Origin: an uncultured Aquimarina sp.
GTDB lineage: Bacteria; Bacteroidota; Bacteroidia; Flavobacteriales; Flavobacteriaceae
Length of the DNA stretch: 64,000 nucleotides
Assembly (NCBI RefSeq): GCF_947492405.1
Contig: NZ_CANLMP010000006.1
Coordinates: 410,053 to 474,052 of the forward strand
Reading direction: 5' to 3'
This document shows positions 27,738 to 36,644 of this stretch, one piece after another. The notes under the pieces are model-generated. The model did no database searches, was not told the origin of the DNA, and saw only the letters and a list, made by a program, of their open reading frames with translations. The translations under genes and the position numbers were made by a program. Within the stretch, counting starts at the first letter, position 1, and each line of letters begins with the position of its first letter.

Positions 27738-28334
27738 ATGTATTCATCAATCAAGCTTTTTTATAAAATAACTACAATACTACTCTTTTCGGTATTTTTT
27801 AACCCCGTTGTTTCCCAAACATCTGATTCTGTAGAAGAGATGAAAAATTATCTTCAAACAAAGGATGGCAATAAAATAGAACTTCATCCCTTATTAGGAG
27901 TTACGAGCTTTACACGTTTTGTGCATGTAACCGAACCTAATAAAAATGGTAAACAAGGAAGGTACTTAAAAATTAAAAAGATAGATGTTGAAAAAATAAT
28001 CCTTAGAAATGAAGTTCATGTCCCTCTGGATCCAAACGCTAAAAGACCATACATTTTTAGGATTGTTGCTAAGAACGACAACTATACTTTAGGAATTACA
28101 GACAGAATTAAGAAATCTAAAAATAGTGTTTTTACAAGAGAATATTTTGGTATTTATGACAATCAGGGCAATGAAATTCATTTTAGTAAATTAAACAGAA
28201 ATAAGCTTAAAAGTATTGAAATTATAAAAATGTATTTTGGCGATTGCTTAGATGAACAATTACCGTCTTCTAAAGAAGAAATTAAAAAAAGTAATGGTTT
28301 ACTTTATGGAGCAAACCAAATTAGCTGTGATTGA
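27738..28334 (+). CDS. Secreted hypothetical protein
   Basis: 198 aa from ATG 27738 (MYSSIKLFYKITTILLFSVF), with a signal peptide ending near PVVSQ. An upstream in-frame TTG at 27714 lies within the -7 box and is unlikely to be used. The mature part has basic beta-strands (TRFVHVTEPNKNGKQGRYLK, YLKIKKIDVEKIILR) and two cysteines near the C-terminus (FGDCLDEQ, QISCD). I do not recognise the family. It precedes the LuxR-type regulator by 89 nt; a functional link is possible but unproven. Confidence 0.65.
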   Translation: MYSSIKLFYKITTILLFSVFFNPVVSQTSDSVEEMKNYLQTKDGNKIELHPLLGVTSFTRFVHVTEPNKNGKQGRYLKIKKIDVEKIILRNEVHVPLDPNAKRPYIFRIVAKNDNYTLGITDRIKKSKNSVFTREYFGIYDNQGNEIHFSKLNRNKLKSIEIIKMYFGDCLDEQLPSSKEEIKKSNGLLYGANQISCD

Positions 28335-28423
28335 TTCTTGTTTTAAAAAAACAATTCTACGGACATATCTAGTATTTTATTATTTTTACAATATAACTCC
28401 TTTCTTTTAGGACAATTCTACAA

Positions 28424-29404
28424 ATGAGAAATACAATCTATCTTTTCATACTACTATTATCAGCTTGTTTTAATGCAAATGGACAAGAAAATGTTTCAGG
28501 TTATTTACATCTGGAAAACTCTGAGAACTGGGAAGAAAAAGTGAATTTAAGTAAAGTACAATTAAACGGCACAGCTAATGGATATACCTATATCCCTATT
28601 GCTTCCTCTTCGATTTCTAAAGAAGGATATTTTTCCTTTGACCAAAAATGGTTTGACAACAAAGATCAAATATATAGAATTCATGTAAATCCAATTAAAT
28701 CAATATCAAGACGCACAGGTGTTGCTAAAAACTCTAAGTTATTCATTTTATCAAAAAAAGACTCCATATATTTTGAAAAAGGAACATCACTTTTTGATTC
28801 TTACACAACTAATAATAAGGCTCACAAGGAATGGCAACAACTAAAAAAATTCGAATCTAAATTTGAAAGTTTACACGACGATTTTGATACTGAAAAGTAT
28901 TTACTTAGGACTAAAGGGTATGCAAAAGACTCCCTACAGATTCTTCTGGTAAAACTAATAAGTATTAAGAAACTCGATGATAAAAAATTACTGGAAAAAG
29001 ATATCAAAGAAAATACTGCTTATTATACCAGCTTATTAAAAGAATTAAAATCGAGCGAAATTGATCCAGCCTTATTCTTATATCTAGAGAATAAACTTTC
29101 TTTGGTTTACAAAGAAAATACTGATGAAAAATACTCTATAAGTATACTCCTAAATGGTATCGCCTGTTTGATTATAATCGCTCTGGTTTTTTTAATTTTT
29201 AAAAGACGAAGAAATAGTCAAAATAACAATTTAGTGTCTTTAAGTAAACAAGAAAATACTATTAAAGAACTAATCATTTCAGGAAAAAGTAATAAAGAAA
29301 TCGCTAATGAACTGTTTATCAGTATTAATACCGTAAAAACACATATCTCTAATATTTATAGTAAATTGCATATCAGCAGTCGAAAAGAACTAATTAATAA
29401 ATAG
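28424..29404 (+). CDS. Membrane-anchored LuxR-type transcription regulator
   Basis: 326 aa. Signal peptide (MRNTIYLFILLLSACFNANG), a periplasmic region of about 220 residues, one membrane helix (about 240-260, NGIACLIIIALVFLIFKRRR) and a C-terminal LuxR/GerE helix-turn-helix (about 270-326: LSKQENTIKELIISGKSNKE, ISINTVKTHISNIYSKLHI). It probably senses a periplasmic signal and binds DNA directly at the membrane, a one-component architecture common in Flavobacteriia. No kinase or receiver domain. Convergent with the BLUF gene, 5 nt apart. Confidence 0.85.
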   Translation: MRNTIYLFILLLSACFNANGQENVSGYLHLENSENWEEKVNLSKVQLNGTANGYTYIPIASSSISKEGYFSFDQKWFDNKDQIYRIHVNPIKSISRRTGVAKNSKLFILSKKDSIYFEKGTSLFDSYTTNNKAHKEWQQLKKFESKFESLHDDFDTEKYLLRTKGYAKDSLQILLVKLISIKKLDDKKLLEKDIKENTAYYTSLLKELKSSEIDPALFLYLENKLSLVYKENTDEKYSISILLNGIACLIIIALVFLIFKRRRNSQNNNLVSLSKQENTIKELIISGKSNKEIANELFISINTVKTHISNIYSKLHISSRKELINK

Positions 29405-29409
29405 TGGTA

Positions 29410-29832
29410 TTACTTAGAATCTTTAATAAGGGTCTTTACTTTTCCCACTAGCATTTCATGGGTTTCATCACCAAAATTATCTTCAATTTCTAAAAAACTA
29501 ATCAACTCATTAGATATCTTTTCATCGTTATTTTCGATATAATTAAAACTAAATCTTTTAAATTTTTTGATTGATACTTTCTTATCAAAAATTTTGAAGA
29601 CATTAAAATGCCTTTTATCTAGTTCTATTTTGGTGAATAATCTATCTACATCCTCTACATGACCTTCTATAATTTGAAAAAAAGTATCATTGCTATATAT
29701 AAGAACTCCACCTATTCCAATTTTATTATTATTTGTCATAGTATCTATCAAAAGCTCTTCTATTTCTTCTCTATCTAACTTTGAAGAGTTACTTAAATAA
29801 CTAATAGTTTTAATTTCCTTGGAAGTTTGCAT
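29410..29832 (-). CDS. BLUF-domain blue-light photoreceptor
   Basis: 140 aa, a short single-domain BLUF protein that would bind FAD. The photocycle residues are in place by alignment to AppA from memory: Y12 (ISYLS), N35 (NNNKIGIGG) and Q53 (SNDTFFQIIEG), followed by the family pattern LDKRHFNVFKIFDKK and RFSFNY. About 45 residues follow the BLUF core and may form capping helices. No output domain, so it would act through protein contacts. Convergent with, and 5 nt from, the LuxR-type regulator. Confidence 0.85.
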   Translation of the reverse strand: MQTSKEIKTISYLSNSSKLDREEIEELLIDTMTNNNKIGIGGVLIYSNDTFFQIIEGHVEDVDRLFTKIELDKRHFNVFKIFDKKVSIKKFKRFSFNYIENNDEKISNELISFLEIEDNFGDETHEMLVGKVKTLIKDSK

Positions 29833-30241
29833 ACTTTAAAATAATTTGTAAAAATCATGGTATTATTAAAACTCAAACACTTAATTATTAAACCATAAGA
29901 TAGTTCAAGTTTATTAAAAAAAGGAGATTTTTCCCCAAATAACTAAGTTTTAACTATTGTTTAATCTTAGATGATTGATAAAAATAGATGCCGCTTATAT
30001 GTTATAATAATCAGATACATAATTTTATATTCTTCTATTCAGGTTATTTTCTTGTCTATAAAATTTTCAAAACATTAGTTCTCTTTAATACTGATAAGGT
30101 TTAGGAGATTATCACAAACCACTTATTTTCAAACAGTTTAAACAAAATCATACCAGTACTAGTACTTTATTACGACTATTTATAATCTACTTTTATTAAT
30201 TTTTACTATTCATTTGATTTCCTAAAAAGGCAATCAAAAAA
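29833..30241. other. AT-rich intergenic region
   Basis: 409 bases upstream of both the BLUF gene (minus) and the DUF2723 gene (plus). I see no gene, terminator or clear promoter consensus. A 12-base perfect palindrome AGTACTAGTACT lies at 30155-30166 and could be an operator, but chance is possible. Confidence 0.6.
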
Positions 30242-33200
30242 ATGAATATATTTCTTTTTAAAAGATGGAATCTTATACTGGGTTGGGCTGTATTTTTTAT
30301 TTCCTTAATGGTTTATATAAATACTGTAGAACCTACCAATAGTTTTTGGGATGTAGGTGAATACATTTCCACTTCTTCAAAATTACAAATAGCACATCCT
30401 CCCGGCGCTCCTTTGTTTCAAATGATTGGTGCTGTTGCCTCTATGTTTGCCACACATCCAGAACAAATTGCATATACATTGAATATTGCATCAGGAACTG
30501 CTAGTGCATTTACCATACTATTTATGTTTTGGTCAATTACCATTCTTCTTACTAATTTGGCAAAAGCCAAATCAAATCTTACTAAAAATACATGTATTGC
30601 TATATTAGGAAGTGGAGTCACTGGTTCCCTAGCCTTTGCTTTTACTGATAGCTTTTGGTTCAATGCCGTGGAAGCAGAAGTATATGCTATGGCAACTCTC
30701 ATTCTATCTATTATGTTCTATTTAGGACTTTTATGGCAACGAGACATGAATTCTCAACAAGGGAATAAATGGATCATCTTAATTTCTTTTATCATTGGAC
30801 TTTCTTTCGGTGTTCACTTTATGGGGTTATTATCCATTCCAGCAATAGGGTTATTGTATTATTTCAAAAATTATAAAACCATAACTCTCAAAAATTTTAT
30901 AATGGCTAATGTTATTGTGATTGCCATATTACTGTTCATATTCAAAATGCTACTTCCGTATACGTTAACTTATTTTGGAGTTTCTGAAATATTCTTTGTC
31001 AACTCAATGGGGCTACCTTTTCATTCAGGAACCATTATAGCAGGTATAAGTTTGGTAGTTTGTTTTTACCTAGGATTAAAATACACCAGAAAAAAATCTT
31101 ATCCATTAATCCATACCTCTTTACTCTGTGTTCTTTTTATTTTAGTTGGGTTTTCTAGCTGGTTAATGATTCCGATTAGAGCAAATGCTGGCACGGTGAT
31201 TAACGAAAATAACCCTAATAATGCTAGAGAACTATTAGCATACTACAATCTGGAACAGTATCCAAAAACACATCTGTTTTATGGTCCTCAATTCACTGAA
31301 ATCTATGGTAATTTAGATGAAGATGAGCCATACTTAGATGACAAACCGAAATACGAAAAAGATATAAAAACAGGACAATATGAAATTGTAAATGATTGGA
31401 AAAATGCTAGACAGAATTTAGATAATAGCCATAAAACTTTATTACCTAGAATGTGGAGTACTGAGCATATCAGTAATTACATGTTATTTAGCGGACCTTT
31501 AAAATTCTCTATAAAACCAGAATATCAGGATGAAAAAGAACTTGTAGATACTGTTATTGATTTTAGAAAACAATATGCAGCAGATGCATTAGACTACAGT
31601 GATTATCATAAATTTTTAGAATCGTTTGGTCAGTTTTTGGATGTCGAACCACCTTCATTTTGGGATAATGTATCATATTTATTTCAATATCAAATTAACT
31701 ATATGTATTGGCGATATTTTATGTGGAATTTTGTTGGTAGACAAGATGATATTCAGGGTAAATTATCTTCTTTACACGGTAATTGGCTTAGTGGAATTTC
31801 GTTTATTGACGAATATCACCTTGGATCTCAGGATAATTTACCAAATGATGCCAAAAAAAATAAAGCTAGAAACACCTATTATTTTATTCCGCTTATTTTG
31901 GGTTTAATTGGATTAGTTTTCCAATTGAAACAAGATAAAAAGAATTTCTGGGTATTATTTATGTTCTTTTTGTTTACTGGATTATCATTAAAAATATACC
32001 TTAATGAAAGACCTTTTGAACCCCGAGAAAGAGATTATGCTTTGGTAGGCTCTTTTTATGTATTTGCCATTTGGATTGCATTTGGAGTATATGCGCTTTT
32101 CGACCTATTAAAAGATCAAATCAATTCTAAAAAGGCTGCATACATAACAATTCTAATTTCACTACTTGGAGGACCTTCTTTATTGATTGCTCAAAACTGG
32201 GATGATCACGATCGATCCAATCGATATACAGCTCAATCATCCGCTAAAACATATTTATCCTCTTGTCAGAAAGATGCAATTTTATTTTCTATTGGCGATA
32301 ATGATAGTTTTCCATTATGGTATGTACAAGAAATAGAAGGATACCGAACGGATATACGTATTCTTATCACCAATTTATTGGCGACAGATTGGTATATAGA
32401 TCAAATGAAAAGGGCCGCTTATGAAGGTAAACCTGTTCCTTCGCAGTTAGAACACGCGTTTTATACCTATGGAAATAACGATGCGATCTTTTACAAAGCG
32501 GTAACAAAGGATACTATGCTTATCAAAAACTGGATGCGTTGGATCACATCCGATGATGATAGAACCAAAGGAGAGCTTATGAATGGAAAAATAGTATCCA
32601 CCTTTCCTACCAAAAACATTAGAATTCCTGTTGATAAGGAAGCCGTATTAAAAAACGGAATAGTATCTGAAAAAGATGCAGATAACATTGTTCCTTATAT
32701 CGATATTCAGCTAAAAGGTAATTATATCCCTAAACACAGACTGGTGATGCTAGATATAATAGCCAATAATAACTGGGAACGTCCTATTTACTTTACCGGA
32801 GGTAGTTTTGGGGATGATGATTATATCTGGATGAAAGACTACTTACAATTAGACGGAATGACATATAAACTTGTTCCTATTAAAACTAAGGTGAATCCAA
32901 ACAATCCCTATCAATTAGGAAGAGTTAACACCGAAGTTATGTATAAAAATGTTAAAGAGTGGGAATGGGGAAATGGAGATAGAAAAGATATTTATCACGA
33001 TACAGAAACTAGAAAAAACGGAATATCTTACAGGACTAATCTTAGCAGATTAGCTAAGCAATTAATCAAAGAAAATCAGCTAGGTAAAGCTGAAGAAATC
33101 CTGGATTTGGGTATAAAAAAAATGCCTTTAGATATCTATGAATATTATACACCTTTACACTCTTTTGTAGATAATTATTATCAAATAAACAAAATTGAAA

Positions 33201-33520
33201 AAGCTAGGACCCTGTGGAGAGAATTAGCTGCAAAATATCAAGAACAACTACGTTATTTTTCAAACTTATCATATAAAAGACAGCAAGAACATTTTGAAAG
33301 TATTATGGATAACGTGACATATTATCGGGATCTTGTGGATACTTTGGTGGAAAATCAAGATGAAGAACTGATAACTATTGAAATAGATACATTTAATCGG
33401 TATATCAATTTGTTTCCAAGGTTCTTTGCGAAACAAGAACTACTACCTCAACCCAATTCCCAATCGGGAAATAATGAGGATTTATTAAAGGAATTAGAAT
33501 TAGAACAGGACATCAAGTAA
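30242..33520 (+). CDS. DUF2723 protein O-mannosyltransferase-like membrane protein
   Basis: 1092 aa. The N-terminal half has about 12 membrane helices with the GT-C-like start WAVFFISLMVYINTVEPTNS and the acidic loop FWDVGEYISTSSKLQIAHPP, the DUF2723 signature. The C-terminal half is soluble and periplasmic, with LFSIGDNDSFPLWYVQEIEG and TPR-like helices near the end (KAEEILDLGIKKMPLDIYEY). Bacteroidota homologues have been linked to protein O-glycosylation; the acceptor here is unknown. The length is typical of this family. Confidence 0.88.
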   Translation: MNIFLFKRWNLILGWAVFFISLMVYINTVEPTNSFWDVGEYISTSSKLQIAHPPGAPLFQMIGAVASMFATHPEQIAYTLNIASGTASAFTILFMFWSITILLTNLAKAKSNLTKNTCIAILGSGVTGSLAFAFTDSFWFNAVEAEVYAMATLILSIMFYLGLLWQRDMNSQQGNKWIILISFIIGLSFGVHFMGLLSIPAIGLLYYFKNYKTITLKNFIMANVIVIAILLFIFKMLLPYTLTYFGVSEIFFVNSMGLPFHSGTIIAGISLVVCFYLGLKYTRKKSYPLIHTSLLCVLFILVGFSSWLMIPIRANAGTVINENNPNNARELLAYYNLEQYPKTHLFYGPQFTEIYGNLDEDEPYLDDKPKYEKDIKTGQYEIVNDWKNARQNLDNSHKTLLPRMWSTEHISNYMLFSGPLKFSIKPEYQDEKELVDTVIDFRKQYAADALDYSDYHKFLESFGQFLDVEPPSFWDNVSYLFQYQINYMYWRYFMWNFVGRQDDIQGKLSSLHGNWLSGISFIDEYHLGSQDNLPNDAKKNKARNTYYFIPLILGLIGLVFQLKQDKKNFWVLFMFFLFTGLSLKIYLNERPFEPRERDYALVGSFYVFAIWIAFGVYALFDLLKDQINSKKAAYITILISLLGGPSLLIAQNWDDHDRSNRYTAQSSAKTYLSSCQKDAILFSIGDNDSFPLWYVQEIEGYRTDIRILITNLLATDWYIDQMKRAAYEGKPVPSQLEHAFYTYGNNDAIFYKAVTKDTMLIKNWMRWITSDDDRTKGELMNGKIVSTFPTKNIRIPVDKEAVLKNGIVSEKDADNIVPYIDIQLKGNYIPKHRLVMLDIIANNNWERPIYFTGGSFGDDDYIWMKDYLQLDGMTYKLVPIKTKVNPNNPYQLGRVNTEVMYKNVKEWEWGNGDRKDIYHDTETRKNGISYRTNLSRLAKQLIKENQLGKAEEILDLGIKKMPLDIYEYYTPLHSFVDNYYQINKIEKARTLWRELAAKYQEQLRYFSNLSYKRQQEHFESIMDNVTYYRDLVDTLVENQDEELITIEIDTFNRYINLFPRFFAKQELLPQPNSQSGNNEDLLKELELEQDIK

Positions 33521-33654
33521 TGATGATAACACGTTTGGAATATTAACATAATAATTAAGTTCAGTGATTTTCTCAAATAAACTTTTATTAACTATTTATT
33601 TAAAAAGCTTACATAAGGGAAATTTCAACTGAAAAATTTGGTTCAACTATTTAA

Positions 33655-33930
33655 AAAAGCTACATTAGCTATTGCCTATAAAAATAGTTTATAGGGAATG
33701 TAGTTATAAATAAATATTGGTATATGCAAATATCTCTTCCATTCGATGGACTTCGAATTTGCCCCAAAGGTTTCTATAACAATTGGGATTAATATGTCAG
33801 TAAGTAGCTTTAACCAGTTCATTTCTGTTAAATTTACAAAGTTATTTAAGTACCTAGATGGTAGCGAGACTACTCAGATAGCGGGGGTTTTAAATGGTTA
33901 GTACTAAACCAGAAATCTCCGCTTTGCAGT
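33655..33930 (+). ncRNA. Candidate structured RNA preceding the reverse transcriptase
   Basis: Stems seen by eye: CTACATT / AATGTAG (33660-33666, 33697-33703) enclosing CCTATAAA / TTTATAGG (33675-33682, 33688-33695); ATTCGA / TCGAAT (33741-33746, 33753-33758), extendable by CAAAT / ATTTG; CCCAA / TTGGG (33763-33767, 33783-33787); GTAG / CTAC (33861-33864, 33870-33873); GGTT / AACC (33896-33899, 33907-33910) inside GCGG / CCGC (33881-33884, 33918-33921). Single-gene defence reverse transcriptases (DRT2, DRT9) use an upstream non-coding RNA as template; this region has the right position and size. Ends and role are inferred. Confidence 0.5.
33746..33904 (+). CDS. Possible small ORF inside the structured region
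   Basis: The frame is free of stops from 33710 to 33898 (63 codons) and closes with TAG at 33899-33901. The first ATG is at 33746, giving 51 codons with protein-like composition (MDFEFAPKVSITIGINMSVS, then FNQFISVKFTKLFKYLDGS and ETTQIAGVLNG); a second ATG is at 33794. The ATG lies in a hairpin. It could be a small protein, a chance frame, a transposase remnant, or part of a nonstop frame used after template copying. No homologue recognised. Confidence 0.3.
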
Positions 33931-33939
33931 TTAAATAAA

Positions 33940-35409
33940 ATGGACAAAATAAAAAAGTACTCTAAAGAGCATAATGAATTATTCTCAGAATGGATTGCTA
34001 AGGAAAAAAGAGCATTCAAATCTGGAAAAAGGAGATACCTTCATTTTGATCCATTTATAAATATTTATAAAAGAACCTCCTTTTTTAAAGAGTATTTTTC
34101 CAAAGAGAAAAATGTAGCATCTCATTCATTTTACCCTTTTTTACGTTCAACTATTAAAACCCAAAAAGTCAAATGGCAAATCAAACAAGATGGAACCAAA
34201 GAAAGGGTATGGCTTCCATTCAAAAAAAGAGAAATTTTTTATGCATCTCATTTTGATGCCTTCATATTTTCTTGGTATTCTACTATTCTATCTGACAGAT
34301 ATGAAGAAAAACTAAAATCATATTGTCTTCAAAATATCCCAATAGCATATAGAAGTATTGAAAAAAAATGTAACATTGATTTTGCAAAAGAAACCTTTGA
34401 CCATATCAAAGAAAGAAAAGAATGTGTTACAATTGCACTTGATTTTTCTGGTTTTTTTGATAATATGGATCATGAATTATTAAAGAAAAGCTGGTGTGCT
34501 GTTATAAATGAAGACAAATTACCTAAAGACCATTATAAAATATTTAGAAATATTACAAATTTTGATTTTATCGATAATGACCAAGTGCTATCAAAGTACT
34601 TCCCTTTCATAAAATTCAAAAACGATCATCCTAAGAATAAAAGAATTACTACTCCCGAAGAATTTCGGTTTTTAAGATCAATTGGTTTAATTAAAAAAAA
34701 TCCATTTACGAATCAAATAAAGAATAGTGTCAGAAAAGGTGCAATGTGTGGTATACCCCAAGGTCTTCCAATATCAGCAACTTTATCAAATATTTATTTA
34801 CTAGAGTTTGATAAAATTTTAAACGAATATTTGAAACTAAAAGATGGTTTTTATAGAAGATATAGTGATGACATATTAATAGTCTGTACTAAAGAAAACC
34901 TTAATGAAATCAAAAAAATTGTTTATCATTTGACAGACAAATTTGAATTAGAGCTAAATCACAAAAAAACAGATATTACAGAATTCAAAATAAATAGAAA
35001 TAAGCTTCAGTCTTTTTATTTAGCTACAAAGAAAAGGAAAAATATGCAGTACTTAGGTTTTGAATTTAACGGAGACGAGATATACATAAGATCATCAAGT
35101 ATAGGAAGATACCATAGGAAAATGAAAGGAGGTTCCAGAGAAATTGTAAAATCTGCTTTCGGAAAAAAAGCTAAAGGAGAAACAATTTTTATCAAAAAGT
35201 TGATTTTAAAATACACCAATTTTGGAAAAAACAACTTTATTTCTTACTCCATTAGAGCAGCTAATAGTCTTAGTTCTATAACTATTAAAAAACAAACAAA
35301 AAATAGTAGCGAAAAATTAAAAAAGACACTTAAGCAAAAAGCAGAAAATAGAAAAAGTGCATTTAAGAAAAAGAAAAAGCCTATAAAACCTATTAAGTTT
35401 TTCAATTAG
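33940..35409 (+). CDS. Defence-type reverse transcriptase (UG/Abi/DRT lineage)
   Basis: 489 aa. Reverse-transcriptase motifs in order: IPIAYRSI (134-140), palm motif A VTIALDFSGFFDNMDH (about 163-178, Asp168), KLPKDHYKIF (193-202), GIPQGLPISATLSNIYL (271-287), catalytic YSDD at 308-311 (RRYSDDILIV), QYLGFEFNG (370-378), then a basic C-terminal tail (KKKKKPIKPIK). The long N-terminus and the AYR and LPxDHY motifs resemble the AbiA/AbiK/DRT 'unknown group' enzymes rather than retrons (YADD) or group II introns; no maturase or endonuclease domain is seen. The upstream structured region supports a DRT2/DRT9-like arrangement. The subclass cannot be fixed without a tree. More AT-rich than its neighbours, fitting acquisition by transfer. 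Confidence 0.85.
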   Translation: MDKIKKYSKEHNELFSEWIAKEKRAFKSGKRRYLHFDPFINIYKRTSFFKEYFSKEKNVASHSFYPFLRSTIKTQKVKWQIKQDGTKERVWLPFKKREIFYASHFDAFIFSWYSTILSDRYEEKLKSYCLQNIPIAYRSIEKKCNIDFAKETFDHIKERKECVTIALDFSGFFDNMDHELLKKSWCAVINEDKLPKDHYKIFRNITNFDFIDNDQVLSKYFPFIKFKNDHPKNKRITTPEEFRFLRSIGLIKKNPFTNQIKNSVRKGAMCGIPQGLPISATLSNIYLLEFDKILNEYLKLKDGFYRRYSDDILIVCTKENLNEIKKIVYHLTDKFELELNHKKTDITEFKINRNKLQSFYLATKKRKNMQYLGFEFNGDEIYIRSSSIGRYHRKMKGGSREIVKSAFGKKAKGETIFIKKLILKYTNFGKNNFISYSIRAANSLSSITIKKQTKNSSEKLKKTLKQKAENRKSAFKKKKKPIKPIKFFN

Positions 35410-35554
35410 ACTACCCTTAATTCGAATCTAGATTACAACAAAACCTAGTAATTTAAGCTTTCCGATAGTTTCGCATTTTCAAAAAGAACAAATCCCTATT
35501 AGTATGATCAACAAGGACATTCAAATGTTAAATTTCTTTAAAAAATTATTTTAG

Positions 35555-35576
35555 TTAGGATTCCTTACTATATTTG
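35555..35576 (+). promoter_or_regulatory. MarR-type operator and -7 box before the thioredoxin-like gene
   Basis: TTAGGATTCCTTA (35555-35567), one mismatch from a palindrome, is followed after one base by TATATTTG (35569-35576), a -7 box. The same operator core recurs at 35862 and 36925. Confidence 0.55.
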
Positions 35577-35609
35577 CATCAGAATTTTTTAACCTTAAAA
35601 ATTATTAAA

Positions 35610-35843
35610 ATGAGTAAATCAATTTTTTATCACGCAGGATGTCCAGTTTGCGTAAGTGCCGAACATGACATCCTTCACCTAATCGGAGCTTCTAATGTAG
35701 AAGTTGTTCATCTAGGAGAAGAGCAATCAACAATTATCGATGCGGAGAAAGCTGGTGTTCAATCTGTTCCTGCATTAGTAACGCCTAATGGCAATGTGTT
35801 ACATATCAATTATGGAGCATCTCTATCTGATGTAAAAAAATAA
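35610..35843 (+). CDS. Thioredoxin/glutaredoxin-like protein (CPVC)
   Basis: 77 aa from ATG 35610. A longer reading from TTG 35574 would begin inside the -7 box and is rejected. Redox motif CPVC in FYHAGCPVCVSAEHDILH, then the cis-proline region QSVPALVTPNGNVLHINYG. This is a minimal thioredoxin fold, shorter than classical thioredoxins. It heads a set of genes preceded by shared operators and ending with a MarR regulator. Confidence 0.85.
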   Translation: MSKSIFYHAGCPVCVSAEHDILHLIGASNVEVVHLGEEQSTIIDAEKAGVQSVPALVTPNGNVLHINYGASLSDVKK

Positions 35844-35857
35844 AAATTTTAAATTAA

Positions 35858-35894
35858 ATAGTTAGGATTCCTAATTTAAAAGAATCCTAACTAT
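35858..35894. promoter_or_regulatory. Operator palindrome between thioredoxin-like and hypothetical genes
   Basis: A 13-base perfect inverted repeat (ATAGTTAGGATTC at 35858-35870, GAATCCTAACTAT at 35882-35894) with an 11-nt loop. It contains TTAGGATTCCTAA (35862-35874). No T-run follows, so operator is more likely than terminator, though the RNA would also fold. Confidence 0.55.
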
Positions 35895-35913
35895 TCTAAA
35901 ACTAATAGAAATT

Positions 35914-36636
35914 ATGAAACATTTATTTTTTTTAATAACTATACTATTAAGCAATATATTATTTGCTTGTGATGAGTGTAAGAAATACGATAATGATGAC
36001 TTAAAAATTACCGCAGTTAGTGTTACCCACCTACAGGATATATCAAGCACTATTTGGGAAATTAAAGTAAAAGGAAACGCTGGAAAAACCACACCAAAGC
36101 CAGCAGGGCAACTTAACGGAGCTCCAGTTTTGGGATATGTTTTTCCAACTACATTGAATCCCATAGATGTTGGTTTTAATAGTACTGAAGGAATTGTAGC
36201 TTTGGCATTAACATCGCATCCAGATTTTGACGACACTCCATTATGGGATGAAAACTATGATCAGAAGTATGATAATGATGGTGTTATATGGCACCCACAT
36301 TGGGTAATTCTTCACCCGGATGAAAGAGTAAAAGGAGGATTATCAGTAAAGCAATTTAAAAAAGTAGATACTACAGTAAAACTACCTCCTACTAATCCTG
36401 GGATGCCGATGTATATGGATTCTCCAGGTTTTCAAGTGATTACTAAAGAAAACTCTATTAAAGTAGTCATTCCAGATTATAGAATAAGTAATCAAACTAA
36501 TTTCAAGTTTGATGCTGTATCTGCTTATATGCAAGTAAATACAGAAAAAAAAGATCTTCCTATGCTTGGTGTTTATGAAGTATATAGTGTTCTAAGTACT
36601 GATCTATCTTTACCTTATAATGTTGAATTTAAATAA
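35914..36636 (+). CDS. Exported hypothetical protein in the MarR cluster
   Basis: 240 aa. Signal sequence with a possible lipobox (SNILFAC, Cys19) followed by DECKKYDNDD, so it may be a lipoprotein. The mature part is beta-rich and has a WHPHWVILHPDERVKGG segment whose histidines could bind metal. Not recognised as a named domain. It stands 8 nt before the DUF2024 gene and shares the operator set with the thioredoxin-like gene, suggesting a redox or metal context (inference). Confidence 0.7.
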   Translation: MKHLFFLITILLSNILFACDECKKYDNDDLKITAVSVTHLQDISSTIWEIKVKGNAGKTTPKPAGQLNGAPVLGYVFPTTLNPIDVGFNSTEGIVALALTSHPDFDDTPLWDENYDQKYDNDGVIWHPHWVILHPDERVKGGLSVKQFKKVDTTVKLPPTNPGMPMYMDSPGFQVITKENSIKVVIPDYRISNQTNFKFDAVSAYMQVNTEKKDLPMLGVYEVYSVLSTDLSLPYNVEFK

Positions 36637-36644
36637 TCGAAAAA

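Larger units (their letters stand above)
33521..33939. other. Hairpin-rich region between DUF2723 gene and reverse transcriptase
   Basis: 419 bases. The first 130 are AT-rich without recognised signals. From about 33655 to 33930 several nested hairpins and a long stop-free frame appear (see the ncRNA and small-ORF entries). I found no clear TANNTTTG promoter box here. Confidence 0.7.

Noticed and set aside
30155..30166. AGTACTAGTACT palindrome as a defined operator
   Set aside because: Single copy with no promoter box beside it; a 12-base palindrome can occur by chance in AT-rich DNA.
33940..35409. Reverse transcriptase as group II intron protein or retron
   Set aside because: No maturase or endonuclease domain and no intron domain V nearby; catalytic box is YSDD with DRT-like flanking motifs rather than YADD, and no classic msr-msd pair was found.
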